From Haliea sp963974125 (lineage in GTDB: Bacteria > Pseudomonadota > Gammaproteobacteria > Pseudomonadales > Halieaceae), in NCBI GenBank assembly GCA_963974125.1, contig CAXBCH010000018.1:1-64000 (forward strand): DNA of 64,000 nucleotides, in the 5' to 3' direction. Within the stretch, counting starts at the first letter, position 1. The number at the start of each line of letters is the position of its first letter. Made by a program: the position numbers and the translations under genes. Shown in pieces: positions 55,000 through 63,087 of the stretch. The notes beneath the pieces were generated by a model, which made no database searches, was not told the origin of the DNA, and saw only the letters and a program-made list of their open reading frames with translations.

Positions 55000-56193
55000 A
55001 TGGGCGCCCTGTCCCACATCCGGGTGCTGGACCTGTCGCGGGTGCTGGCCGGCCCCTGGGCCACCCAGATCCTGGCGGATCTCGGTGCCGAGGTGATCAA
55101 GGTCGAGCGCCCGGATGGCGGCGATGACACCCGGGCCTGGGGGCCGCCCTTCATGGCAGCTGCGGACGGCGAGCCGACCGCGGAGTCTGCCTACTTTCTC
55201 TGCGCCAATCGCGGCAAGCAGTCGCTCTGCCTGGACATCAAGTCCACCGAGGGTCAGGCAACCCTGCGCGCCCTGGCCGCGCAGTGCGATGTCGTGGTGG
55301 AGAATTTCAAGGTCGGCGATGCCGCTCGCCATGGCCTGGATTACGCCAGTCTGTCGGCCCTGAATCCGGGGCTGGTGTACTGTTCCATCACCGGTTTTGG
55401 CCAGACCGGGCCACTGCGCGAGCGGCCCGGCTACGACTTCCTGGTGCAGGCCATGGGTGGCCTGATGAGCGTCACCGGCCAGCCCGACGGCAGCCCGGGT
55501 GCGGAGCCGATGAAGGTGGGGGTGGCACTGACGGATATCATGACCGGGCTCTACGCCAGCATCGGCATCCTCGCGGCGCTCGCCGAGCGCGACCGCTCCG
55601 GACTGGGCCAGCAGGTCGACCTGGCACTGCTGGACGTGACTGCGGCAACCCTGGCCAACCAGGCCAGCAATTACCTGGTCGGTGGCATTAATCCCGGCCG
55701 TCTCGGCAATGCCCACCCCAACATCGTGCCCTACCAGAGCTTCGTCGCCCGCGATGGCCATCTGGTGGTGGCCGTCGGCAACGATGCCCAGTTCCGGCGT
55801 TTTGTCGCGGTGCTGGAGTGCCCGGAGCTGGCGGACGATCCCCGCTTTCTGAGCAATCGCCTGCGGGTGCAACACCGGGAGCAACTCATTCCGCTGTTGC
55901 AGGCGTGCATGCTCAGGCGGGATAAATCCGACTGGCTGCAGCGCCTGGAGGCGGCGAGTGTTCCGGCCGGCCCGATCAACAGTGTGGCGGAGGTGTTCAA
56001 CGAGCCCCAGATCCTGGCGCGGGAGATGCGGGTAAACGTGCCCCATCCGCTGAATCCTGACCTGGAGCTGGTTGGCAACCCGATCAAGCTGTCGCGCACG
56101 CCAGTCACCTATGGCGCGGCACCACCGACCCTGGGGCAGGATACCGCAGAGCTGCTGGCACGGGCGGGCAGGTTCAACGCAGGGGAAAGTTGA
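55000..56193 (+). CDS. CaiB/BaiF CoA-transferase, likely glutarate-specific
   Basis: 397-aa class III CoA-transferase. It starts GALSHIRVLDLSRVLAGPWATQILADLGAEVIKVERP, the family signature; the catalytic Asp is in the middle (GVALTDIMTGLYAS, about residue 180). It begins one nt after gcdH, so it very likely activates glutarate to glutaryl-CoA (succinyl-CoA:glutarate CoA-transferase, GcoT/SUGCT type). Its last 20 nt overlap the convergent PagL-like gene. Other dicarboxylates could be accepted. Confidence 0.9.
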   Translation: MGALSHIRVLDLSRVLAGPWATQILADLGAEVIKVERPDGGDDTRAWGPPFMAAADGEPTAESAYFLCANRGKQSLCLDIKSTEGQATLRALAAQCDVVVENFKVGDAARHGLDYASLSALNPGLVYCSITGFGQTGPLRERPGYDFLVQAMGGLMSVTGQPDGSPGAEPMKVGVALTDIMTGLYASIGILAALAERDRSGLGQQVDLALLDVTAATLANQASNYLVGGINPGRLGNAHPNIVPYQSFVARDGHLVVAVGNDAQFRRFVAVLECPELADDPRFLSNRLRVQHREQLIPLLQACMLRRDKSDWLQRLEAASVPAGPINSVAEVFNEPQILAREMRVNVPHPLNPDLELVGNPIKLSRTPVTYGAAPPTLGQDTAELLARAGRFNAGES

Positions 56194-56668
56194 CCGAGAT
56201 TACGATCTCCTCGGTACCCGGGTTCTCGTCACCGAGACTGGCGTTGGAGAGGTGGTACAGGGCCAGCCCGAGGCGGACCTGGCTGGAGAAGCGATAGCCC
56301 AGTTCCAGCCCGGAACGGAACTCGAGTGCGAGACCCAGGTCAAGCTTGTCGCTGCCGTCAAAGCCGACTATGCCGATGCCGGGGGTCAGATACCAGTGTG
56401 CTCCCAGGTAAAAATCGCGCTTGATCTCGGCGTACAGGTATTTCGCATTGCTTGCCGTGCCCACGATCCCGAGTGCGGGCACCAGCCGATAGCGGCCGGT
56501 GGCCGCAAAGCGATACTCAAGGCCATAGCGGCCGCGATTGTCCAGTGCACGATCAATGCCCACCTGCCCGGCGGACAGGTTGAGCAGTGCTTCGGCCACG
56601 GTGATGGGACTGGCGAGCAGAAGCAATGTGGCGCTGACCTGCGCAGCGTAGCGGCATTGGCGTCGCAT
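56174..56668 (-). CDS. pagL: Lipid A 3-O-deacylase (PagL-like) outer-membrane protein
   Basis: 164-aa protein: signal peptide about residues 1-27 (VAEA), then an eight-strand beta-barrel pattern. The PagL catalytic set appears at the C-terminus as YHLSNASLGDENPGTEE: His139, Ser141 and Glu153, with the expected His-x-Ser spacing and 14-residue step to Glu. It would remove the 3-O-linked acyl chain of lipid A at the outer membrane. ATG at 56668 is preferred to the TTG at 56698. It overlaps the CoA-transferase gene by 20 bp. Confidence 0.8.
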   Translation of the reverse strand: MRRQCRYAAQVSATLLLLASPITVAEALLNLSAGQVGIDRALDNRGRYGLEYRFAATGRYRLVPALGIVGTASNAKYLYAEIKRDFYLGAHWYLTPGIGIVGFDGSDKLDLGLALEFRSGLELGYRFSSQVRLGLALYHLSNASLGDENPGTEEIVISVNFPLR

Positions 56669-56815
56669 ACGGGATTCCCGCTCAGGCAATACGGACAAAT
56701 AATGGCCGATAGACCGTGAATGCTCAAGTCACCGGGAATCCGGGTCTGGCGCCGCTTGAGATTCACTCTGTATCCGGGCAACCTGCCGGGGTCGCAAGGG
56801 AGCGCGGAGTGGTCG

Positions 56816-58063
56816 ATGGGCGAGACGGTAGCGGTGGTCGGCAGTGGCATGGCGGGGCTCGCCGCGGCCCACGGTTGCCGCAAGGCGGGCTTTGACGTCA
56901 CCCTGTTTGAAGCCCGCCCGGGCCACGGCATGGATGCCCATGCCATGGCCGTGCAGGGAGGCAATGTCGACCTGCCGCTGCGGGTCATGAGTCCGCGCAA
57001 CTGGCACAGTGTACTGGCGCTGGCGGCGGAGGTGGGGGTGGGTACATTCCCGGTTGCCACCTATGCCTCCTGCAGCTGGACCGACCGCCAGACCTGGTTT
57101 CGCAGCGGCCGCATGCCGGTGACCGGTTGGCCCTGGGTGGGCTCCTGGCGTTATCTCAACCGCCGTTCCCTGCGGCTGGCGCGGGGCCTCTGGCAGTTGC
57201 GTCGCGCCAGTGCCGGGCTGGCGGCTGCGGACGCCAGCTTCACCCTGGCGGATTTTCTGCAGCAACAGTCCTTCGACCCCCTGTTCTGGCGCGGTCTGGT
57301 GCTGCCCCTGCTCACCACCATCTGTACCTGCGACGAAGCACAGCTGTTGGCCTGGCCCGCCCCCCAGCTGCTGTCGCTGCTGGATGAGATTCTCCACGGC
57401 GGCGGCCTGGTGCGGCTGCAGGGTGGCACCTCGGCACTGGTGGCGGCGCTTGCGGCTGCGATACCGGCCTATACCGGCAGCCCGGTACAGCGGCTGGCGG
57501 CTCGGGAAGAGGGGATCATGGTGCACAACGCCCGTGGCGAAGGCGGACAGTTTGATCGGGTTATTCTGGCTGTGCAGGCCAACCAGCTCGATTTTCTCGA
57601 AGGCGAGCAGTTCCAGCGGGAGCGCCAGGTACTGGACCAGGTGCGATTCGACAGCGGCGAGCTCTGGCTGCATCGGGATCCGCGCTTTCTGCCGCGCCGG
57701 ACCGCTGACTGGAGTGCGCTCAATTTCCAGACTGACCCTGAGCTAGCACGGGTCATGTTCACGGTGCTGGTCAATGCGGTGGAACCGACGCTGGCGTCTG
57801 CGGAGCCGGTACTGCAGACCTGGAACCCCCTGTATGAACCGGACCCGGAGACAGTATTGGCCCGGGTGCCGCTGCAGCGTGCGGTGGTGCACACCGGTAC
57901 TGCCGGGATCCACAGGGCCCTCGCCGGGTGGCATGCGGAACCGGATCGCCGCGTCTTCTACAGTGGCTCCTGGGCCTACCCCGGGGTGCCGCTGCTGGAA
58001 TCCGCAGTGCGCTCCGCGCAGGCGGTGGTGGCGCGTGTGCAGCAACTGCAGGCGCGGGTATAG
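56816..58063 (+). CDS. NAD(P)/FAD-binding amine oxidase-like protein
   Basis: 415-aa flavoprotein. VAVVGSGMAGLAAAHGCRKAGFDVTLFE (residues 4-32) is a complete FAD Rossmann motif; the C-terminal HTGTAGIHRALAGWHAE and FYSGSWAYPG belong to the FAD-binding end seen in COG2907-type oxidoreductases often linked with cyclopropane fatty acid synthesis. ATG at 56816 has GGAG seven nt upstream; the 56720 start is not supported. No cfa or DUF1365 gene is adjacent, so a role in lipid desaturation or modification is only suggested. Confidence 0.85.
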   Translation: MGETVAVVGSGMAGLAAAHGCRKAGFDVTLFEARPGHGMDAHAMAVQGGNVDLPLRVMSPRNWHSVLALAAEVGVGTFPVATYASCSWTDRQTWFRSGRMPVTGWPWVGSWRYLNRRSLRLARGLWQLRRASAGLAAADASFTLADFLQQQSFDPLFWRGLVLPLLTTICTCDEAQLLAWPAPQLLSLLDEILHGGGLVRLQGGTSALVAALAAAIPAYTGSPVQRLAAREEGIMVHNARGEGGQFDRVILAVQANQLDFLEGEQFQRERQVLDQVRFDSGELWLHRDPRFLPRRTADWSALNFQTDPELARVMFTVLVNAVEPTLASAEPVLQTWNPLYEPDPETVLARVPLQRAVVHTGTAGIHRALAGWHAEPDRRVFYSGSWAYPGVPLLESAVRSAQAVVARVQQLQARV

Positions 58064-58121
58064 TGGCGGGCGCGGCACCTGATCGGCAATAATCGCTGTT
58101 TCCTGGCAATGGTGGGTACGG

Positions 58122-59270
58122 ATGAAGACTTTTCTCAAGATCGTGCTGATAGTGGCAGCCATCGTTGGCGTGGGCGTGCTGGTGCTGGTCAATGGCAAAC
58201 AGCCGGAACCGTTCCCGCCCGGCTCGGAAAGTGCATCCCGCCTGCAGATGGGGCCGCTGGAGGTGGTGCGCCTGGATCACGAGTTCCTCGACCCCACCCG
58301 TCCAACCGCCGCCAATGGTGACTATGCCGGCAGCGAGCAGCGGCGCCTGGAGTCCACGGTGTGGTATCCGCAAGACCGGGAGTACGGCCCCTATCCGCTG
58401 TTGGTATACAGCCACGGATTCTCCTCGTCACGCCGGGAAGCGGCGTATCTGAACAGGCACCTGGCCAGTCTTGGCTACGTGGTGGTGGCCGCGGACTTTC
58501 CCCTGACCAACATGCGTGCGCCCGGTGGTCCGCAGGTGAAGGATGTGGTCAACCAGCCGGCGGACGTCAGCTTCCTGATCGACAGCCTGCTGCAGCTGTC
58601 GGCGGATGCCGACCACAGCCTGTACCGGCAAATCGATCCGGAGCGCATTGGCGCCCTGGGCCTGTCTCTGGGTGGCCTGACCACCACGCTGGCGGGCTTT
58701 CACCCGGAGCTGCGCGATCCCCGGATCCGGGCCGCGATCTCGATTGCGGGCCCCACGTTCGTTTTCACCCCGCCTTTTTATCGCCACCACAGCCTGCCTT
58801 TCCTGATGCTGGCCGGGGACATTGATGCGTTGGTGCCTTATGCGGCCAATGCCGCGCCGGTACCCGGGCAGGTGCCCGGGGGCGAGCTGGTCACCCTGCG
58901 CGCCGGGTCCCATACCGGCTTTGCCGGGCCGGCCGCGGTGATGCGCTGGCTGCACAACCCGGATGTTGTCGGCTGCTGGATAGTCCAGCGCAATGCCGGC
59001 GACGCCATGGAAGAGCCCTGGTTCGACCTCATCGCCCCCCCCGAAATGGGCCTGGATTACACGGCGGAGCCCGATCTGTGCACCCTGGATCCCCTGCCGG
59101 CAGCCATGAATACCCTGCGGCAGCAGATGATTACCCGGGTGGTGGTCAGCAGCTTCTTCGAGCGCCAGTTTTCGCTCTCGGCGCCGACGCGGGCAGCCGC
59201 GGCCAGATATTTGCGCCAGGTCCTGCCGGCAGAGCTCGACGATGTGACCTATACCCCACCCGTGAACTGA
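58122..59270 (+). CDS. Membrane-anchored alpha/beta hydrolase (PAF-AH/dienelactone-like)
   Basis: 382-aa hydrolase with an N-terminal anchor or signal (residues 5-23). The nucleophile is Ser182 in GLSLGG, the acid probably Asp233 or Asp235 (AGDIDALVP), and the base His264 (AGSHTGFAG). SHGFSSSRREAAYLNRHLASLGY gives the oxyanion region. A periplasmic or surface esterase/lipase. The EAL gene begins four nt after its stop, so the two are probably co-transcribed. Confidence 0.85.
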   Translation: MKTFLKIVLIVAAIVGVGVLVLVNGKQPEPFPPGSESASRLQMGPLEVVRLDHEFLDPTRPTAANGDYAGSEQRRLESTVWYPQDREYGPYPLLVYSHGFSSSRREAAYLNRHLASLGYVVVAADFPLTNMRAPGGPQVKDVVNQPADVSFLIDSLLQLSADADHSLYRQIDPERIGALGLSLGGLTTTLAGFHPELRDPRIRAAISIAGPTFVFTPPFYRHHSLPFLMLAGDIDALVPYAANAAPVPGQVPGGELVTLRAGSHTGFAGPAAVMRWLHNPDVVGCWIVQRNAGDAMEEPWFDLIAPPEMGLDYTAEPDLCTLDPLPAAMNTLRQQMITRVVVSSFFERQFSLSAPTRAAAARYLRQVLPAELDDVTYTPPVN

Positions 59271-59273
59271 GCG

Positions 59274-60833
59274 GTGCTGCAACGCCGGGACAAGGTGGTT
59301 GTGGTCCTGCTGGCTTCCGCATTGCTGGGGGTCCTGCTCCTGTTCAGCGTCCTCGGCTGGTACCTGTGGCGCGAGTCGGTGGTGGCCGAGGAAGCGCGGC
59401 TCGGTGATCTGGCCCAGCGGCTTGGTCTGCAGGCGGAATCGGCCATCATTGATGCGCGGGACCTGTTGCAGGCGCTCAACGAGTCCCCGTTTCCCCGCTG
59501 CTCCCCCGAGCATGTCAGCCTGATGCAGGCGGAGACCTTTGCCCGGCCCCATATCCGGGCGATCGGTTTCTGGCGCGCGGCAGAGCGGCTCTGTGGCACG
59601 GGGTTTGCCGAGGGTGCCGCCCTGCGCCCGCCCCAGGCCAGCCGTATCTACGACGACGGCATGATTGCCTGGTGGCCGGGGCCCGACACCACGGTTGGCG
59701 GCATCCCCCTGTTCCTGATGCGCTTTGGCAATCACGACATGGCCATCGACCCCCGCCAGCTGCTCAGTACCGGCCCTCTCAGCAACCAGCAGGTTGGGCT
59801 CTGGGTCGAGGGCCTGCCCATGACCCGGATCCCCACTGCTGCCACTCTGCCCGCCCCCGACAGTTTGCGGCCGGGGCTGACCGTCGACCGCGCCGGGCAG
59901 CAGGTCAGTGCCCGCTTTTCGCTGGGGACGATCTTCAGGATCGACATTGTGGCCATGCAGCCGCTCAGCGAGTTCTGGGATCGCTATCTGCCCACGCTGG
60001 TGCTGGCCGCGCTGCTCGGGCTGGTGCTGGCCGGGTTGTGGGTGTATGTGGTGCTGAGCTTCTCCCGCCGTCACCTGAGCCTGACGGCGGAGCTGCGCAA
60101 TGCCATCGAGCGACGCGAGATCCTTGTCTACTACCAGCCGATCGTGGATCTCGCCACGGGCCGCTGCACCGGTGCCGAAGCGCTCGCCCGCTGGTCGCGG
60201 GACAACGGCGACATGGTTAGTCCCGATGTCTTCGTGCCGATGGCCGAAGAGGCGGGCATGATTACCGAGTTGACGCTGGCCGTGTTGGAGCTGGTGTTGC
60301 GTGACATCGGGTCGCTGCTGCGGGCGCACTCCGCAATCGCCATCAACATCAATCTGTCACCCCAGGATCTGGAGTCGAAGCGGCTGCTGCGGGCGCTGGT
60401 GTCCGGCCTGAGTGAAGCGGGTCTGCCGGCGAGCGCCATCAAACTGGAATTGACCGAGCGGGCCCTGCTCGACAGCGACCTGCCCCGCCGGCGCATCAAT
60501 GAACTGCGCCAGCTGGGGCACGCGGTCGCGATCGACGACTTCGGCACTGGCTACTCCAGTCTGTCCTACCTGGAATCCTTCGAGCTGGATATCCTGAAGA
60601 TTGACAAGGCCTTCGTCGATACTATCGAAAGCCACGCGGTCAGCAGCTCAGTTATCGGCCATGTGATCGAGATGGCAAAGTCGCTGCAGCTGGATATCGT
60701 CGCCGAGGGCATAGAGAGCCAGCACCAGGCTGCCTGGCTCGCGGCACAGGGCGTGCGCTTCGGGCAGGGCTACCATTTCAGCCGTCCCCTGGCTGCGGAG
60801 GATTTCAGTCACTGGCTCCAGAGCCAGGCCTGA
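59274..60833 (+). CDS. CSS-motif EAL phosphodiesterase (c-di-GMP)
   Basis: 519-aa inner-membrane c-di-GMP phosphodiesterase. A periplasmic CSS-type sensor lies between two membrane helices (about 8-28 and 240-265), with Cys pairs FPRCSPEH and RLCGTGF suited to redox sensing. The EAL domain (about 275-515) keeps all catalytic elements: EALARW, ININLSPQDL, KLELTERAL, IDDFGTGYSSLSYL, LKIDKAFVD, AEGIE and GQGYHFSRP, so it should be active. GTG start. Contrasts with the broken GGDEF sensor in the window. Confidence 0.9.
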   Translation: MLQRRDKVVVVLLASALLGVLLLFSVLGWYLWRESVVAEEARLGDLAQRLGLQAESAIIDARDLLQALNESPFPRCSPEHVSLMQAETFARPHIRAIGFWRAAERLCGTGFAEGAALRPPQASRIYDDGMIAWWPGPDTTVGGIPLFLMRFGNHDMAIDPRQLLSTGPLSNQQVGLWVEGLPMTRIPTAATLPAPDSLRPGLTVDRAGQQVSARFSLGTIFRIDIVAMQPLSEFWDRYLPTLVLAALLGLVLAGLWVYVVLSFSRRHLSLTAELRNAIERREILVYYQPIVDLATGRCTGAEALARWSRDNGDMVSPDVFVPMAEEAGMITELTLAVLELVLRDIGSLLRAHSAIAININLSPQDLESKRLLRALVSGLSEAGLPASAIKLELTERALLDSDLPRRRINELRQLGHAVAIDDFGTGYSSLSYLESFELDILKIDKAFVDTIESHAVSSSVIGHVIEMAKSLQLDIVAEGIESQHQAAWLAAQGVRFGQGYHFSRPLAAEDFSHWLQSQA

Positions 60834-60930
60834 ACGATTCCGTCCGATCGCCCTTTGCCGGTGGCCTCGCGGGCGCTAGAATGGCCGCCCCGGCCCCGAT
60901 GGCCGAACTCACAGGGTCCCGGAGCAAGCC

Positions 60931-61632
60931 TTGCAGCCCCCATCCATTCGCCTCATACCGGTCGTCCATGTTGTTCTGTCCCTGCTGCTGACAGCGTGCA
61001 GTACGTTGCCAGACAGCGGCGGCTGGGGTCGCTCCGGCGACCAGCGCGCCCCGGTGGAGTCGCGCGACGGACGCTCCGGGCCGCAGGTCACAGCGGAGGA
61101 AGCCACCAGACTGGCCCAGGGTGAAGCGGCGATCGCCCTGACTCTGGCGAGACTGAAAGCCAGGCCCGAGCACATACTGCAACCGGAGCAGACCGGATAC
61201 TACATGGATGTGCAGTTGGCGACGCTACGCAAGCGGTTCGCCGGGGTCGACGTGACACTCTCCCGGGAGGACGGCCAGCTGCGTCTGGTACTGCCCGAAA
61301 GCGCGACCTTTACCAGCGGCAGCGCCGAACTGACCGGGAATGCCCAGGGGATGCTGGAAGGGGTGGCGCAAGTGCTCGCGGAATACGACAAGACGCTGGT
61401 GGTGGTCGAGGGCCACAGCGATGCCCTGGGGCCCGCCGGGTTCAACCAGACCCTGTCCGAACAGCGGGCACTGGCGGTGGCGCGCAGTTTGCTGGCGCAC
61501 GGCGTGAGCGCCCGGCGCCTGGTCGCGGTCGGTTACGGCGCCGACCGCCCCGTCGCCAGTAATGACACCGATGCCGACCGTGCCCGGAATCGCCGGGTGG
61601 AGCTGTTGGTACGGCCGGTCACCGCCACCTAG
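60931..61632 (+). CDS. OmpA-family lipoprotein
   Basis: 233-aa outer-membrane lipoprotein. The lipobox LLTAC gives Cys23; a Gly/Ser-rich linker precedes an OmpA C-like peptidoglycan-binding domain (residues about 115-230) with ATFTSGSAELTGNAQ, VEGHSDALGPAGFNQTLSEQRALAVARSLL and ADRARNRRVELLV. TTG start with GGAGCAAGCC upstream. The stop codon TAG lies within the left end of a 270-bp inverted-repeat element. Confidence 0.87.
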   Translation: MQPPSIRLIPVVHVVLSLLLTACSTLPDSGGWGRSGDQRAPVESRDGRSGPQVTAEEATRLAQGEAAIALTLARLKARPEHILQPEQTGYYMDVQLATLRKRFAGVDVTLSREDGQLRLVLPESATFTSGSAELTGNAQGMLEGVAQVLAEYDKTLVVVEGHSDALGPAGFNQTLSEQRALAVARSLLAHGVSARRLVAVGYGADRPVASNDTDADRARNRRVELLVRPVTAT

Positions 61633-61898
61633 TGGGCTGCGCGGCTAATTCGGTAACGTTCAGAGCGCCTGTGCCGGTGCGAATCAAGGCGTGGCTCGCC
61701 GGCAAGGGTGGCTCCCTTACCAAGAGGCACAACGCTGAGTCGCGCCGGCACAGGCGCTCCCGCAGGGCCGCCGCACAAGCGTTGTGGGCTGCGTTGCGCT
61801 CACTTGAATTGGCGACGGCCAGTCCTGCGCTCGCGCGCCTTGCCCACAACGCTTGTGCGGCGGCTGAATGTTACCGAATTAGCCGCGCAGCCCACTAG
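61629..61898. repeat. 270-bp inverted-repeat element with nested palindromes
   Basis: Left arm 61629-61663 and right arm 61864-61898 are inverted copies, 34 of 35 bases identical, each bounded by CTAG. Inside are two further pairs: GAGCGCCTGTGCCGG (near 61664) with its complement near 61742, and CCGCCGCACAAGCGTTGTGG (near 61769) with GCCCACAACGCTTGTGCGGC (near 61840), perfect over 22 bp. The inner part has REP-like GGGAGCGCC heads. Both flanking genes end with TAG inside the CTAG ends. No coding sequence is supported in it. Confidence 0.8.
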
Positions 61899-62983
61899 AA
61901 GGGCAGGCCGTCGTCGATGGCGTGGCCGGCTTCCTCCGGCGTTGCCAGCCCCTTGGTATAGTGCTTGCCGTTGATTTCATCGCGAATCTTTGCGGCGTCA
62001 TCCGGTGTCGCGAAGAACTGCGAGTACCACTGGCGACCGGTGCGGAAGGGTCCGTCGGTCTTCAACTGCATGATTTTCAGTGCCGGGCGCTTGAACTTCC
62101 AGACATTGAAATCCGCGCCGAAGGCTTCCAGGGCGTTGGCCTGGAACTGCCTGGCGGCCTCCCGGTCCTCGTTGCTGGCCGGGTTGCTGGCGCCCCTGTA
62201 GAGTACAGCATGCCAGCACTTGACCACGCCGTCGTCCACCGGGGTGTTGGCGATCAGCTCGAACATGACGGCGTCGCCGAAGACCTGCTTCGACAACAGC
62301 AGGCCCGGCCCGGTGTACCAGGTGGTGGTATACAGGTAGGTGTCATACAGCTGCATCGGGCCGCCCTGGCGCTGGATATACACCTGGTCGCGGTACTCGT
62401 TCTCGAAATACTCGCAGGGCGCACCGTGGGTGGGCCCGAGATGGCGGCTATCGGCCATGTTGTCGAGGATTTCCTGGGGGTGGATCCGGAGTTCGCCCAG
62501 GTGGTCCAGCTCCCACTGTACCCACTGCGGATCATTCCACTGCTTCAGCAGCGGCGCGTCGTACTCGGGAGGGCGCCCATCCGGGTCATACCAGGCCATC
62601 ACGCAGCCCATATTGTCCACCACCGGGTAGGAGCGGATGGAAGCGGACTTGGGGTAGGGGCCATCGGCGTAGGGGATGTCATCGACATCGCCGTCACAGC
62701 TGTAACGCCAGCCGTGGTAGGGGCAGCGGATGGAATCGCCCTCGATCTGCTCGCCATTCTTGACGATCATGGCGCTGGTGCTGGCGGTCAGGTGGGTGCC
62801 CATGTGTGCGCAGTAGGCGTCCAGCAGGACGGGCTTGCCGCTCTCGCCCCGGTACAGCGCCAGGTCCTGGCCAAAGAACCGCACCGCCATGGGTCCGGCG
62901 TCGAGTTCCCTGCTTTCCGCCACAATGAACCAGCCCCGGGGGAAAGTGTTGGGGCCCAGGTTGTAATCAGCCGCTGTTGCCAT
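61895..62983 (-). CDS. Rieske oxygenase, KshA/cholesterol-7-desaturase-like
   Basis: 362-aa Rieske non-heme iron oxygenase alpha subunit. The 2Fe-2S motif is Cys58-x-His60 with Cys87-x2-His90; the spacer between the pairs (26 residues) is longer than the 15-17 usual for the family. The mononuclear iron site is N-x2-D-x2-H-x4-H in DNMADSRHLGPTHG (Asp178, His181, His186). It resembles 3-ketosteroid 9-alpha-hydroxylase and Neverland/DAF-36 type enzymes. ATG at 62983 has GGAGG upstream. Steroid or terpenoid substrates are likely. A reductase partner is not in the window. Confidence 0.86.
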   Translation of the reverse strand: MATAADYNLGPNTFPRGWFIVAESRELDAGPMAVRFFGQDLALYRGESGKPVLLDAYCAHMGTHLTASTSAMIVKNGEQIEGDSIRCPYHGWRYSCDGDVDDIPYADGPYPKSASIRSYPVVDNMGCVMAWYDPDGRPPEYDAPLLKQWNDPQWVQWELDHLGELRIHPQEILDNMADSRHLGPTHGAPCEYFENEYRDQVYIQRQGGPMQLYDTYLYTTTWYTGPGLLLSKQVFGDAVMFELIANTPVDDGVVKCWHAVLYRGASNPASNEDREAARQFQANALEAFGADFNVWKFKRPALKIMQLKTDGPFRTGRQWYSQFFATPDDAAKIRDEINGKHYTKGLATPEEAGHAIDDGLPF

Positions 62984-63087
62984 GGTGCTTGCCTCCAGTG
63001 TTCGCAATGATGCCCAGTATAACGGCCGCGGGCGCCGCAGCCACATCGTGGAGCCGCGGGCACGGCAGGCAGCAGGGCTTGGCTCAA

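Noticed and set aside
58428..60329. 633-codon antisense frame over hydrolase and EAL genes
   Set aside because: Spans two well-supported genes with intact catalytic motifs; translation is low-complexity.
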